Positions 1 to 7,075 of a DNA stretch of 9,856 bases are shown here, piece by piece. The translations under genes were made by a program, and so were the position numbers. Below the pieces are notes generated by a model. It saw only the letters and a program-made list of their open reading frames with translations, made no database searches and was not told where the DNA came from. Where the stretch lies: assembly GCA_937910665.1 (NCBI GenBank), contig CALEPR010000022.1:1-9856 (forward strand), read 5' to 3'. The DNA comes from an uncultured Selenomonadales bacterium. Its GTDB lineage: Bacteria > Bacillota > Negativicutes > Selenomonadales > Selenomonadaceae. Every line of letters starts with the position of its first letter. Positions within the stretch are counted from its first letter, which is position 1.

Positions 1-486
1 GCAAGGGAAGCTGCCGAGATGATCTTTGACCTGAGGAACAAAAGGGTCCAGATCGTGACCGGTGACACGGACGCCACATACAGCGGGGAAGCTATGAGCG
101 CCGCCATTTCGGAAATCTCCCGCCTTGAGCAGGAATACCTCTCCATGTTCCTGGGATACAGCGAATACAGCGAACAGAAGATGAACTACGAGGTGATCCC
201 TACTAAGGACAATGCAAGGGGAGTTTACGTTGCTTTCAGGGTATCCGACACCGACGGCCTCGTAAGCGCTGATGACGTTTCCGGAAGGCCGTTTGTCCTC
301 AACATCCAGGCTCAGCCCGTGTCCCAGGCACAGGGCAGCGCCCAAGGTTCCAAGGGTCAGGTGGCCTATTACCGTATCCCGGCCATCTGCCAGGTGAAGC
401 TTACCGACGGCTCGGATATCCTTCTGCAGAGCAGGATTCCGGTCTACCAGCTCGGAATCGAAAGCACATTCCCGGTAGGGAACTGA
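1..486 (+). CDS. DUF4831-like protein, 3' part (5' end outside window)
   Basis: The reading frame is open from base 1, so the ATG at 19 is probably internal and the gene starts upstream of the window; 161 residues are visible before the TGA at 484-486. The segment AEMIFDLRNKRVQIVTGDTD, followed by EISRLEQEYLSMFLG, resembles the C-terminal half of DUF4831 proteins, which are known mainly from Bacteroidota and have no assigned biochemical function. This match is from memory of the family, not a search. No membrane segment is evident in the visible part. Codons are G+C-rich (GCC, CTG, AAG, ATC, TAC), quite unlike every gene from 600 onward. That supports a different genomic origin for this end. 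Family assignment is moderately sure; the coding call is firm. Confidence 0.65.
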   Translation, partial: AREAAEMIFDLRNKRVQIVTGDTDATYSGEAMSAAISEISRLEQEYLSMFLGYSEYSEQKMNYEVIPTKDNARGVYVAFRVSDTDGLVSADDVSGRPFVLNIQAQPVSQAQGSAQGSKGQVAYYRIPAICQVKLTDGSDILLQSRIPVYQLGIESTFPVGN

Positions 487-527
487 TCCTCTCACTTCAG
501 CGAAATAACCAATCCAATAAATTCAAT

Positions 528-2000
528 ATGACGATCAAAGATTTGCAGCCCAACGTAGTTTGGAGCAATTTCTACGGACTGACACAGGTCCCGAGACCTT
601 CAAAGCATGAAGAAAAAATTTCCGACTTCCTAAAAAATTATCTGACTGATTTAGGTTTTGAAGTCGAACAGGACGCGAGCAAAAATATTATCGCGAATAT
701 TCCTGCAAGTTGCGGACTTGAAAACGCACCTGTCACAATTTTGCAAGCGCACATGGATATGGTTTGCGTGGCTGAGGAAGGTTACAATTATAATCCGCTG
801 ACAGATGCAATTAAACTTATCCGCACGGAAGATTTTCTTAAAGCTGAAGGCACAAGTTTAGGCGCGGACAATGGAGTCGGTGTCGCTGAAATTTTGTATA
901 TCGCGAAGAACCATGAAACTTTTTCTCACGGCGAAATTAAAATTATTTTCACGGTGGACGAGGAGCAGGGAATGAGCGGAGCGATTAACATCGACGCAAA
1001 ACATTTTCAAGGCGCGGAATTTTTGATTAACTGTGACAGCGAAATCTGGGACGAGATTGTTGTCGGGAGTGCGGGCAGTGTTCGCATCGACTTCACCAGA
1101 AAAATAAATTTTGTCACGCCGGAGGAAAATTTTACAAACGCCTTCTCGATAAAAATTTTCGGACTGCGCGGAGGACATTCCGGAATTGAGATCGGCGCGA
1201 ACAGAGCAAACGCTTTGAAAGGCATGAAACATTTTCTGCATTTACTCGAAGGCAAAGGAAAATTTCAGCTTGCAAACTTTTCAGGCGGCGAAGCGTCGAA
1301 TGTAATTCCGAACTCGGCAGAAAGTTTGATTGTTACAAATCTTGATGAAAAAATTTTGCGTGACGGCGAGGAAATTTTCAAAACAAATTTCAAAAAAATT
1401 TTCGGAGAAGGCGAGCCGAATTTTAAAATTGAAATTTCGCAAGTCGAAGTTCCGAAAAAAGTTTTCTGCGAAAAAGATTTTGCCGACTTCATGAATTTGC
1501 TTGAACTGATTCACAGCGGCGTTTACACCATGAACAGAAATATTCCGGGTCAAGTCGAAAGTTCCTCAAACTTGGCAATTATTCAACTGCAGGAAGATAA
1601 TTTGCGGATAAATCTTTTCCCGCGCTCAAATGTTTCCGAGCTGTTGGAAAAATTTGTCAAGCTGAATGCGACGCTTGCAAAAGTCACCGACTTTGAAATA
1701 AAATGCTCCAAGCCGTCACCTGCATGGAATTTTAATCCTGACAGCCGACTTATAAAAATTATGTCTGAAGTTTTTGAGCAGCAAAATAATTTTAAGCCGA
1801 AGATTCACACAACCCACGCAGGTTTGGAATGCGCTTACTTCTTGACAAAAAATCCTGCGCTCGATGTTGTTTCAATCGGCACGACGAACGAAAATATTCA
1901 CAGTCCGAAAGAAAAATTGCATTTGAAAACTGTTGCGCCTCAGGTGAATTTAATTACAGAAACTTTGCAAAAAATTTCTGCATCGGAAAAAAATGTTTAG
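528..2000 (+). CDS. pepD: Aminoacyl-histidine dipeptidase PepD (M20C), possibly hybrid at its N-terminus
   Basis: This is a cytosolic di-zinc M20-family dipeptidase of 490 residues, the usual PepD length, expected to cleave Xaa-His and other dipeptides. The metal and catalytic residues are all visible: H75 and D77 in AHMDMVC, D114 in GADNG, E145/E146 in VDEEQG, D170 in NCDSE, and H458 in NIHSP. The lid-domain histidine H217 lies in GGHSG, and THAGLECAYF (429-438) matches the PepD C-terminal signature. The ATG at 528 starts the conserved N-terminus, but no Shine-Dalgarno precedes it, unlike most genes further right. The 3' end overlaps cbiB by 8 bases, suggesting co-transcription. About the first 20-30 codons look compositionally foreign to the rest, so the N-terminus may come from a different pepD gene. 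Function is confident; integrity of the 5' end is not. Confidence 0.93.
   Translation: MTIKDLQPNVVWSNFYGLTQVPRPSKHEEKISDFLKNYLTDLGFEVEQDASKNIIANIPASCGLENAPVTILQAHMDMVCVAEEGYNYNPLTDAIKLIRTEDFLKAEGTSLGADNGVGVAEILYIAKNHETFSHGEIKIIFTVDEEQGMSGAINIDAKHFQGAEFLINCDSEIWDEIVVGSAGSVRIDFTRKINFVTPEENFTNAFSIKIFGLRGGHSGIEIGANRANALKGMKHFLHLLEGKGKFQLANFSGGEASNVIPNSAESLIVTNLDEKILRDGEEIFKTNFKKIFGEGEPNFKIEISQVEVPKKVFCEKDFADFMNLLELIHSGVYTMNRNIPGQVESSSNLAIIQLQEDNLRINLFPRSNVSELLEKFVKLNATLAKVTDFEIKCSKPSPAWNFNPDSRLIKIMSEVFEQQNNFKPKIHTTHAGLECAYFLTKNPALDVVSIGTTNENIHSPKEKLHLKTVAPQVNLITETLQKISASEKNV
560..625. other. Compositional junction inside the pepD 5' end
   Basis: Left of this interval the codons are G+C-rich and the pepD start lacks a Shine-Dalgarno sequence, as is usual in Bacteroidota. 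Right of it the codons are A/T-ending, AAAATTTT-type words are frequent, and later genes carry GAGG/GGAGG sites. The change falls near the codons for VPRPSKHEEK, a conserved stretch of M20 dipeptidases and so a plausible place for two homologous genes to be joined. The exact breakpoint cannot be fixed by eye. Confidence 0.5.
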
Positions 2001-2937
2001 TTTTATGATAATCGCCGTCGTTGCATTTTTAATTGATGCCATTATCGGCGACCCGCGCACAAAATTTCATCCTGTCGTTTTGATTGGAATTTTAATTTTG
2101 GTACTGGAAAAATTTTTGCGGCGCGACGAGGACGGCTACATAAAAAAAATTTGCAAAGGCGGCTTGCTTGTCGCTCTTGTTCTTGCAATAACTTATGGAA
2201 TTGGTTTTGCGATTGTCTGTCTTACAAATTTTTTGGAAAGTTTCACGGCAACGGTTTGCATTCAAGGATTTATTTTGAGTTTGATGATAACTCCAAAATC
2301 GCTTTCAGATGCCGGGCGCGAAATTTATAATTTTTTGGACGCAGGTAATTTGACAATGGCGCGTTACAAAGTCGGCTGGATTGTCGGACGCGACACAGAT
2401 TATCTTAATGAAGCTGAAATTATTCGCGCTACAGTCGAAACTGTTTCTGAAAATACAGTCGACGGAATTATTTCGCCGCTGTTTTATTTTGCTGTCGGCG
2501 GACTCCCGCTCGCGATTGCTTACCGCGCAGTCAATACAATGGATTCTATGCTCGGCTACAAAAATGAAAAATATTTCTACTTCGGAAAAGTTGCGGCACG
2601 AATGGACGACGTTGCAAATTTTATTCCGGCAAGAATCACGGCAATTTTATTTTTAATTTCCGCGCTGACTTTGAATTTAGATTTTAAAAATGCCTTCGCA
2701 ATGATGAAACGCGACGCAAGCAAACACCCAAGTCCTAACGGCGGCTGGGCAGAGGCGACTGTTGCCGGTGCATTAAATATTCAGCTCGGTGGAATAAATT
2801 CTTACTTCGGAGTTCCACACTTCCGCGCATACATGGGCGATCCGAACGAAACGCTTCAGCCGCAACATATTTTGTCGGCGATAAGAATGATGTATACTGC
2901 AACTGTAATTTTTTTGGCTGTGTTGTATTGTATTTGA
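1993..2937 (+). CDS. cbiB: Adenosylcobinamide-phosphate synthase CbiB/CobD
   Basis: This integral membrane enzyme attaches the aminopropanol (or its phosphate) side chain to adenosylcobyric acid in late cobalamin synthesis. The 314-residue length is normal. Family signatures are present: IGDP at 18-21 followed by HPV, ETVSENTVDGIISPLFY at 149-165, YRAVNTMDSMLGY at 177-189, ARMDDVANFIPAR at 202-214, and HPSPNGGWAEA with AGALNIQLGG at 245-267. Hydrophobic stretches near residues 5-18, 28-40, 58-80, 87-100, 161-176, 215-228 and 300-313 are consistent with membrane spans. The ATG at 1993 lies inside the end of pepD; a second ATG at 2005 is possible, and neither has a strong ribosome site, so translation may be coupled to pepD. 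No other cobalamin gene and no recognisable cobalamin riboswitch is in the window. The stop lies in a tandem TTTGAA repeat. Confidence 0.95.
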   Translation: MFSFMIIAVVAFLIDAIIGDPRTKFHPVVLIGILILVLEKFLRRDEDGYIKKICKGGLLVALVLAITYGIGFAIVCLTNFLESFTATVCIQGFILSLMITPKSLSDAGREIYNFLDAGNLTMARYKVGWIVGRDTDYLNEAEIIRATVETVSENTVDGIISPLFYFAVGGLPLAIAYRAVNTMDSMLGYKNEKYFYFGKVAARMDDVANFIPARITAILFLISALTLNLDFKNAFAMMKRDASKHPSPNGGWAEATVAGALNIQLGGINSYFGVPHFRAYMGDPNETLQPQHILSAIRMMYTATVIFLAVLYCI

Positions 2938-2962
2938 ATTTGAATTTGAATTTGAATTTGAA
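2933..2962 (+). repeat. Tandem hexamer (TTTGAA) x5 over the cbiB stop
   Basis: Five perfect TTTGAA units run from 2933 to 2962, followed by TTTT. The cbiB stop TGA (2935-2937) is in the first unit. Because the unit is 6 bases, each further unit also gives an in-frame TGA, so the gene ends in five successive in-frame stops. Such a tract is prone to replication slippage, but a copy-number change would not alter CbiB. Confidence 0.9.
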
Positions 2963-3006
2963 TTTTGTGAACCAATTCAGCTTTTTAAAATTTTGCCCAC
3001 AACAAA

Positions 3007-3129
3007 ATGAGTTTACAAAATTTTCCTGCTTGTCCTTTTGCTTTCGATTTAATCGCCACAACCTCACTGTCACTTTTTCAATATTTCCAAATGTGGTATC
3101 AAAATTTCGGAACACAGAGGAGATTTTAA
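3007..3129 (+). CDS. Doubtful 40-residue ORF in the cbiB-TRAP spacer
   Basis: An ATG-to-TAA frame of 40 codons lies in the 266-base gap between cbiB and the TRAP gene. It would encode a protein starting MSLQNFPACPFAFDLIATTS and ending GTQRRF, rich in aromatic residues and leucine. No ribosome binding site precedes it (the upstream bases are CCCACAACAAA), unlike most genes here. I recognise no family. It could equally be chance, or a remnant of a longer gene. Apart from it and the hexamer tract, I see only A+T-rich sequence in this gap, with a weak promoter-like pair (TTTACT 3133-3138, TATTTT 3156-3161, 17-base spacer) ahead of the TRAP gene. Confidence 0.15.
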   Translation: MSLQNFPACPFAFDLIATTSLSLFQYFQMWYQNFGTQRRF

Positions 3130-3203
3130 AATTTTACTGATACAGGGAAAATATTTATTTTCTCGAAAATTATTTTGCAAATTTTTTCCGCGAGGTGATG
3201 TTA

Positions 3204-5117
3204 ATGACAGAAAAAAAAGAAATGACTGCCGAAGAAGTTTTAAAAAAATTCGATCAAGAATCCAACACAATGGAATACAAAGGTTTAATGGCAAAATTTG
3301 TTTCGGCGTTGGCGATAACTTTTTCAATCTTTCAACTCTACACGGCGAGTTTTGGAATTTTGGACGCACAACTTCAACGCGCCTGTCACTTAGGTTTCGG
3401 ACTTGCGCTTGCATTTCTGCTTTATCCTACAAAAAAATCTTGGCGGCGAGATAAACTTCATCCGCTCGACGCAATTTTATCTGTACTCGGCGCGGCGGCT
3501 CCTGCTTACATTGTAATTTTTTACCGCGAATTAGTTTTACGTGCGGCAATTCCAACTTCAACAGATGTTTTTGTCGGAGCGATTGGAATTTTGTTGGTAA
3601 TCGAAGCGGCGCGTCGAGTTGTCGGCATACCGATGGTTTGCGTGGTTTTATTTTTTGTCGCCTATGCATTTTTAGGGCCATACTTGCCGGGAGTTTTCGC
3701 GCACAGAGGTTTGACGATAAATCAATTTGTCAGCCATTTATATTTCACGACGGAAGGAATTTTCGGAATACCGCTCGGGGTTTCCTCGACATTTATATTT
3801 CTGTTCATTTTGTTCGGAGCATACTTGGAAGGCACAGGACTTGGAAAATTTTTTATCGACGTGGCGAACTCGATAGCAGGTTGGGCGAGCGGAGGTCCTG
3901 CGAAGGTTGCTGTACTTTCAAGCGGACTTATGGGGACAGTTTCAGGAAGTTCCGTCGCAAATGTAGTCGGCACAGGTTCACTGACAATTCCGATGATGAA
4001 GAAACTTGGTTACCACAAAGATTTTGCCGGCGCAGTTGAAGCGGCGAGTTCGACTGGCGGACAACTTATGCCACCTGTCATGGGGGCGGCGGCTTTTTTG
4101 ATGGCAGAATTTGTCGGTGTTCCTTACGTCGAGATTGTCAAGGCGGCTGTGATTCCTGCGTTTTTATATTTCACAGGAGTTTGGCTCGGCGTTCATTTCG
4201 AGGCGCAGAGAGGAAAATTGAAAGGTATTCCGCGCGATGAACTTCCAAAACTTTTTGACATACTGCGCGACAGAGGACATTTGGCAATTCCGCTGATCGT
4301 AATTGTCTGGCTTTTGGTGACAGGTTATACTCCGATGAGGGCGGCACTGGTTGCAATTTTGTTGTCGATAATTTGCTCGGCGTTAAAAAAATCCACGCGA
4401 ATGAAACCTTCCGAGATTGTTAAAGGTTTGGAAAATGGCGCGAGAAATGTTTTAGGCGTTTTGGTTGCGTGTGCGGCGGCAGGAATAATTATCGGCGTTG
4501 TGACAAAAACAGGAGTCGGTTTGAAACTTGCGTCGGGACTTTTGGAACTTTCAGGCGGTTTACTTTTGCCGAGTATGTTCTTGACAATGATAACGGCGAT
4601 AGTTTTGGGGATGGGTGTGCCGACAACTGCAAACTATGTTATCACTTCGACAATCGCGGCACCTGCTTTGATTCAAATGGGTGTTCCAATTTTGGCGGCG
4701 CATATGTTTGTTTTTTACTTCGGAATAATTGCGGACGTGACTCCGCCTGTCGCGTTGGCGGCTTATGCAGGGGCGGGAATTTCCGGCGGCAACGCTTTGA
4801 GGACAGGAATTAACGCATCGAAGTTGGCAATAGCGGCTTTCATAATTCCATATATGTTTGTTTTAAGTCCAGAACTTTTACTGGTGGACGGATTGACAAG
4901 CGGACTGGCTCTGTCGCTCTTGACTGCGTTGGTCGGGATGGTCGCGTTGAGTTCGTCGCTAATCGGTTACCTGGCGAATAATTTAAATTCAGTCGAAAGA
5001 ATAATTTTAGCTGTCGGCGGCTTGATGATGATTAAACCGGGAATTTCGACAGACATTATAGGCATTTCAATTTTCGCAATAATTTTAATCTGGCAACTTA
5101 AAAATAAAAAATCTTAG
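3204..5117 (+). CDS. TRAP transporter fused permease (DctQM-type, TAXI class)
   Basis: This is an inner-membrane secondary transporter permease in which the small (DctQ-like) and large (DctM-like) subunits are one chain; such fused proteins normally work with a TAXI-type periplasmic binding protein. The ATG at 3204 is preferred over the frame's ATG at 3198 and GTG at 3195 because GAGG (3192-3195) lies 8 bases upstream, giving 637 residues, typical of the fused class. Residues ~30-160 form the small-subunit part with several hydrophobic spans. The DctM part carries GTVSGSSVANVVGTGSLTIP (~244-263), GQLMPPVMGAAAFLMAE (~286-302), GMGVPTTANYVITSTIAAP and ADVTPPVALAAYAGAGISGG. The substrate cannot be read from sequence; TAXI-type systems often carry carboxylates or amino acids. 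No binding-protein gene lies on either side, which is unusual. The gene ends directly against the nadK stop. Confidence 0.93.
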   Translation: MTEKKEMTAEEVLKKFDQESNTMEYKGLMAKFVSALAITFSIFQLYTASFGILDAQLQRACHLGFGLALAFLLYPTKKSWRRDKLHPLDAILSVLGAAAPAYIVIFYRELVLRAAIPTSTDVFVGAIGILLVIEAARRVVGIPMVCVVLFFVAYAFLGPYLPGVFAHRGLTINQFVSHLYFTTEGIFGIPLGVSSTFIFLFILFGAYLEGTGLGKFFIDVANSIAGWASGGPAKVAVLSSGLMGTVSGSSVANVVGTGSLTIPMMKKLGYHKDFAGAVEAASSTGGQLMPPVMGAAAFLMAEFVGVPYVEIVKAAVIPAFLYFTGVWLGVHFEAQRGKLKGIPRDELPKLFDILRDRGHLAIPLIVIVWLLVTGYTPMRAALVAILLSIICSALKKSTRMKPSEIVKGLENGARNVLGVLVACAAAGIIIGVVTKTGVGLKLASGLLELSGGLLLPSMFLTMITAIVLGMGVPTTANYVITSTIAAPALIQMGVPILAAHMFVFYFGIIADVTPPVALAAYAGAGISGGNALRTGINASKLAIAAFIIPYMFVLSPELLLVDGLTSGLALSLLTALVGMVALSSSLIGYLANNLNSVERIILAVGGLMMIKPGISTDIIGISIFAIILIWQLKNKKS

Positions 5118-6008
5118 TCAACTCCACATCTTCGCCTTCAAAACGTCGTAATAATTTTTGTCGGCAAATTTTACAATCTGCGCGGTCATTTTCGACTTCT
5201 TGACAACAACTTCGTCGGTCGGTTGAATTTTAAAACTTTCCTGTCCGTCCAAAGTTACAATAACGTCGCCTGTTGCAGAAATTTTTATTCTGACTTCGTC
5301 GTCCTCGCTGACAACCAAAGGACGCATTTGAAAAGTATGAGCGCAAATCGGAGTCAATAAAAGTGCGCGAATCGTAGGATTTAAAATCGGTCCGCCCGCG
5401 CTGAGAGAGTAAGCAGTAGAGCCTGTCGGACTGGAAACGATTACGCCGTCGGCTTTGTAGTCCATTAAATGAGTGTCGTTGACTTGCAAACTAAGTTTTA
5501 ACATTCTCGCGGTGCCGCCTTTGGAAATTACAACGTCGTTAATCGCATTTCCTAAAAATTTTTCGCCGAGCTCGTTTCTGATGTAACCGCTGAGTAAAAG
5601 TCTGTGCTCAACGACATAATCGCCGACTAAAATTTTTCCCAGTCTGCTTTCAAGTTCTCGCGGCTCAATATCTGCCAAGAAACCGAGCGTACCTAAATTT
5701 ATTCCGCAAACAGGAATTCCTTGCTCACGAAATCTGCGACAAACTCCAAGCAAAGTTCCGTCGCCGCCGATCGAAAGAGCCATATCAATGTGAACTCTTT
5801 CCACGCAAGGCAAACCAAATTCTTCTTTGCGAAATTGTCTGGCTTCCGTCGCCGGCATAACCAAGCGAACATCTTTGTTTTTGTAGTAATTAAAAATTCT
5901 GTCCACAATTTCTCCTGCGCGTCTTTTGCTCAAGTTCGGAAAAACTGCAATTTGCATCATTCCCGCATCAACGCCAAAAACTGTGCCGAAAATATTTTGT
6001 CTGGCCAC
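5118..6008 (-). CDS. nadK: NAD kinase
   Basis: Cytosolic enzyme that phosphorylates NAD to NADP using ATP or polyphosphate. The catalytic GGDGT motif is at residues 81-85. The dinucleotide-binding NAINDVV is at 154-160, and DGVIVSSPTGSTAYSLSAGG at 187-206 is the family signature. The 296-residue frame begins with GTG at 6008, with a GGGAG-type site about 13 bases upstream. Residues 1-16 before MMQIAVFPN look like an extension, because many NAD kinases begin at that strand, so the ATG at 5960 or 5957 is an alternative start; those lack a well-spaced ribosome site. It lies downstream of tlyA on the same strand, the order found in many Firmicutes (tlyA-nadK-argR-recN). Here argR and recN are missing and a convergent TRAP gene abuts the stop with zero spacing. 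Confidence 0.95.
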   Translation of the reverse strand: MARQNIFGTVFGVDAGMMQIAVFPNLSKRRAGEIVDRIFNYYKNKDVRLVMPATEARQFRKEEFGLPCVERVHIDMALSIGGDGTLLGVCRRFREQGIPVCGINLGTLGFLADIEPRELESRLGKILVGDYVVEHRLLLSGYIRNELGEKFLGNAINDVVISKGGTARMLKLSLQVNDTHLMDYKADGVIVSSPTGSTAYSLSAGGPILNPTIRALLLTPICAHTFQMRPLVVSEDDEVRIKISATGDVIVTLDGQESFKIQPTDEVVVKKSKMTAQIVKFADKNYYDVLKAKMWS

Positions 6009-6037
6009 TTAAAATATTTCTCTCCCTTCAGTCGCAA

Positions 6038-6106
6038 TTTAGTTGTTAGTTAAAAAGTTTTTAGCGATTAGGAAAACTCTCCAAAAACTGACAACTAACA
6101 ATTAAA
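6038..6106. repeat. Heptamer-based inverted repeat between tlyA and nadK
   Basis: The arm TTTAGTTGTTAGTT (6038-6051) pairs with AACTAACAATTAAA (6093-6106), 13 of 14 positions plus one G-U pair. An inner arm AGTTTTT (6056-6062) pairs with AAAAACT (6083-6089). The right side is a degenerate tandem of 7-base units from 6086 to 6113: AACTGAC, AACTAAC, AATTAAA, AACTAAA. The left side carries two such units in opposite orientation. The tlyA stop (6102-6104) and its last codons lie inside the right array. The RNA could fold into a long interrupted hairpin ahead of nadK. There is no GC-rich stem followed by a T-run, so it does not look like a standard terminator. Confidence 0.75.
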
Positions 6107-6911
6107 AACTAAAACCGTGCGCCGCTGAAACTGTCTCGCTAATTTTTTCCGACAAATTTATTTCTGCCGCTGAAAAATTTTTCGACAGATATGCCAAAAA
6201 TTCTATGTTTCCTTCCGGACCTCTTATCGGCGAAAAGTCCAGTCCGCAAATTTTAAAATTTATTTCTTGAGCGAAGGTTAAAATTTTTTCCAGAACCTGC
6301 TCATGAATTTTTTTGTCGCGGACGACTCCTTTCTTGCCGACATTTTCTCTGCCTGCCTCGAACTGCGGCTTTATCAACGCAACGACTTCTCCATTATCCG
6401 ACAAAAAATTTTTCACGACAGGCAAAACTTTTTCCAGAGAAATGAAAGATACATCAATCGACGCGAAATCTAAAATGTCAGGAATATTTTCCTGCGTGAC
6501 GTTGCGAATATTTGTCCGCTCCAAATTTATAACTCTGTCGTCCTGTCGAAGTTTCCAAGCAAGTTGTCCGTAACCTACGTCGATGGCATAAACTTTTTTC
6601 GCGCCGCTCTGCAGCATACAATCTGTAAATCCTCCTGTCGAAGCTCCGATGTCTGCGGAAATTTTTTCGCGCAGATCAATTTTAAAAACTTCCAGAGCTT
6701 TTTGAAGTTTAAAACCTCCGCGACTTACAAAAGGCATTTCGCGACCGATGATTTCAATTTTTGCGTCGCGATTTATCAAAGTCCCTGCCTTTTCAATCTT
6801 CTCGCCGTCCACCAAAATTTTTCCAAGCATTATCATGGACTTGGCCTTTGCGCGGCTGTCAAAAAATTTTTGTTCAGTCAGTACAATATCTAATCTTTCC
6901 TTGTTCGACAA
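6102..6911 (-). CDS. tlyA: TlyA-type S4-domain/FtsJ-like rRNA 2'-O-methyltransferase
   Basis: Members of this family methylate rRNA ribose in an SAM-dependent way; some have been called hemolysins. The TTG at 6911 is chosen because GGAGG (6921-6925) lies 9 bases upstream; the longer frame from 6929 would start within or before that site. The resulting 269 residues begin MSNKERLDIVL, as TlyA proteins do. Residues ~4-60 form the S4 RNA-binding domain (ERLDIVL, SRAKAKSMIMLGKILVDG). The Rossmann methyltransferase follows with SAM motif DIGASTGGFTD at 87-97. The K-D-K-E residues are K68 (RGGFKLQKAL), D153 (SIDVSF), K181 (LIKPQFE) and E237 (NIEFL). Its 3' end lies in the heptamer repeat, and it is probably co-transcribed with nadK. 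Confidence 0.95.
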   Translation of the reverse strand: MSNKERLDIVLTEQKFFDSRAKAKSMIMLGKILVDGEKIEKAGTLINRDAKIEIIGREMPFVSRGGFKLQKALEVFKIDLREKISADIGASTGGFTDCMLQSGAKKVYAIDVGYGQLAWKLRQDDRVINLERTNIRNVTQENIPDILDFASIDVSFISLEKVLPVVKNFLSDNGEVVALIKPQFEAGRENVGKKGVVRDKKIHEQVLEKILTFAQEINFKICGLDFSPIRGPEGNIEFLAYLSKNFSAAEINLSEKISETVSAAHGFSF

Positions 6912-6942
6912 AATAAACTTCCTCCGCAAAATTTTTGAAATT

Positions 6943-6972
6943 ATTTTGTCACGAACCGAACCTGTTTGTCAA
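6943..6972 (-). promoter_or_regulatory. Candidate sigma-A/70 promoter for tlyA-nadK
   Basis: Read on the minus strand, a perfect TTGACA (6967-6972) is followed after 18 bases by CAAAAT (6943-6948), 4 of 6 matches to TATAAT. Transcription would begin near 6936, just ahead of the tlyA GGAGG site at 6921-6925. The -10 box is weak, so this is a candidate only. Confidence 0.45.
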
Positions 6973-7019
6973 TGCGTTTTCCTTGCGGCAAAATAATTTT
7001 TTCTTTATATTAAATTTAA

Positions 7020-7047
7020 TCTTCAATAAAAAATTTTGTGGTATAAT
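7020..7047 (+). promoter_or_regulatory. Candidate extended -10 promoter for the MATE-ATPase gene
   Basis: A perfect TATAAT (7042-7047) preceded by TGG (7039-7041) forms an extended -10 element. The -35 region is poor (TCTTCA at 7020-7025, 16-base spacer), which extended -10 promoters tolerate. Transcription would start near 7054, about 10 bases before the GGAGG site at 7063-7067. Confidence 0.6.
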
Positions 7048-7075
7048 CAGAAAAATTTTCTCGGAGGTCGGTCGA

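Noticed and set aside
858..1241. Minus-strand open frame inside pepD
   Set aside because: It lies wholly within a well-supported gene, lacks a ribosome site and has no recognisable motif.
2987..3024. AAAATTTTG / CAAAATTTT inverted repeat as a cbiB terminator
   Set aside because: The stem is almost all A-T with a 20-base loop and no T-run, and AAAATTTT is common throughout, so a chance pairing is likely.
3638..4039. Plus-strand open frame inside the TRAP gene
   Set aside because: It is an alternative frame of the conserved DctM region, with a composition rich in Arg and Cys and no family features.
6935..7075. Upstream extension of the MATE protein from ATG 6935
   Set aside because: The extension is not MATE-like, covers both divergent promoters, and the GTG at 7076 has a well-spaced GGAGG.
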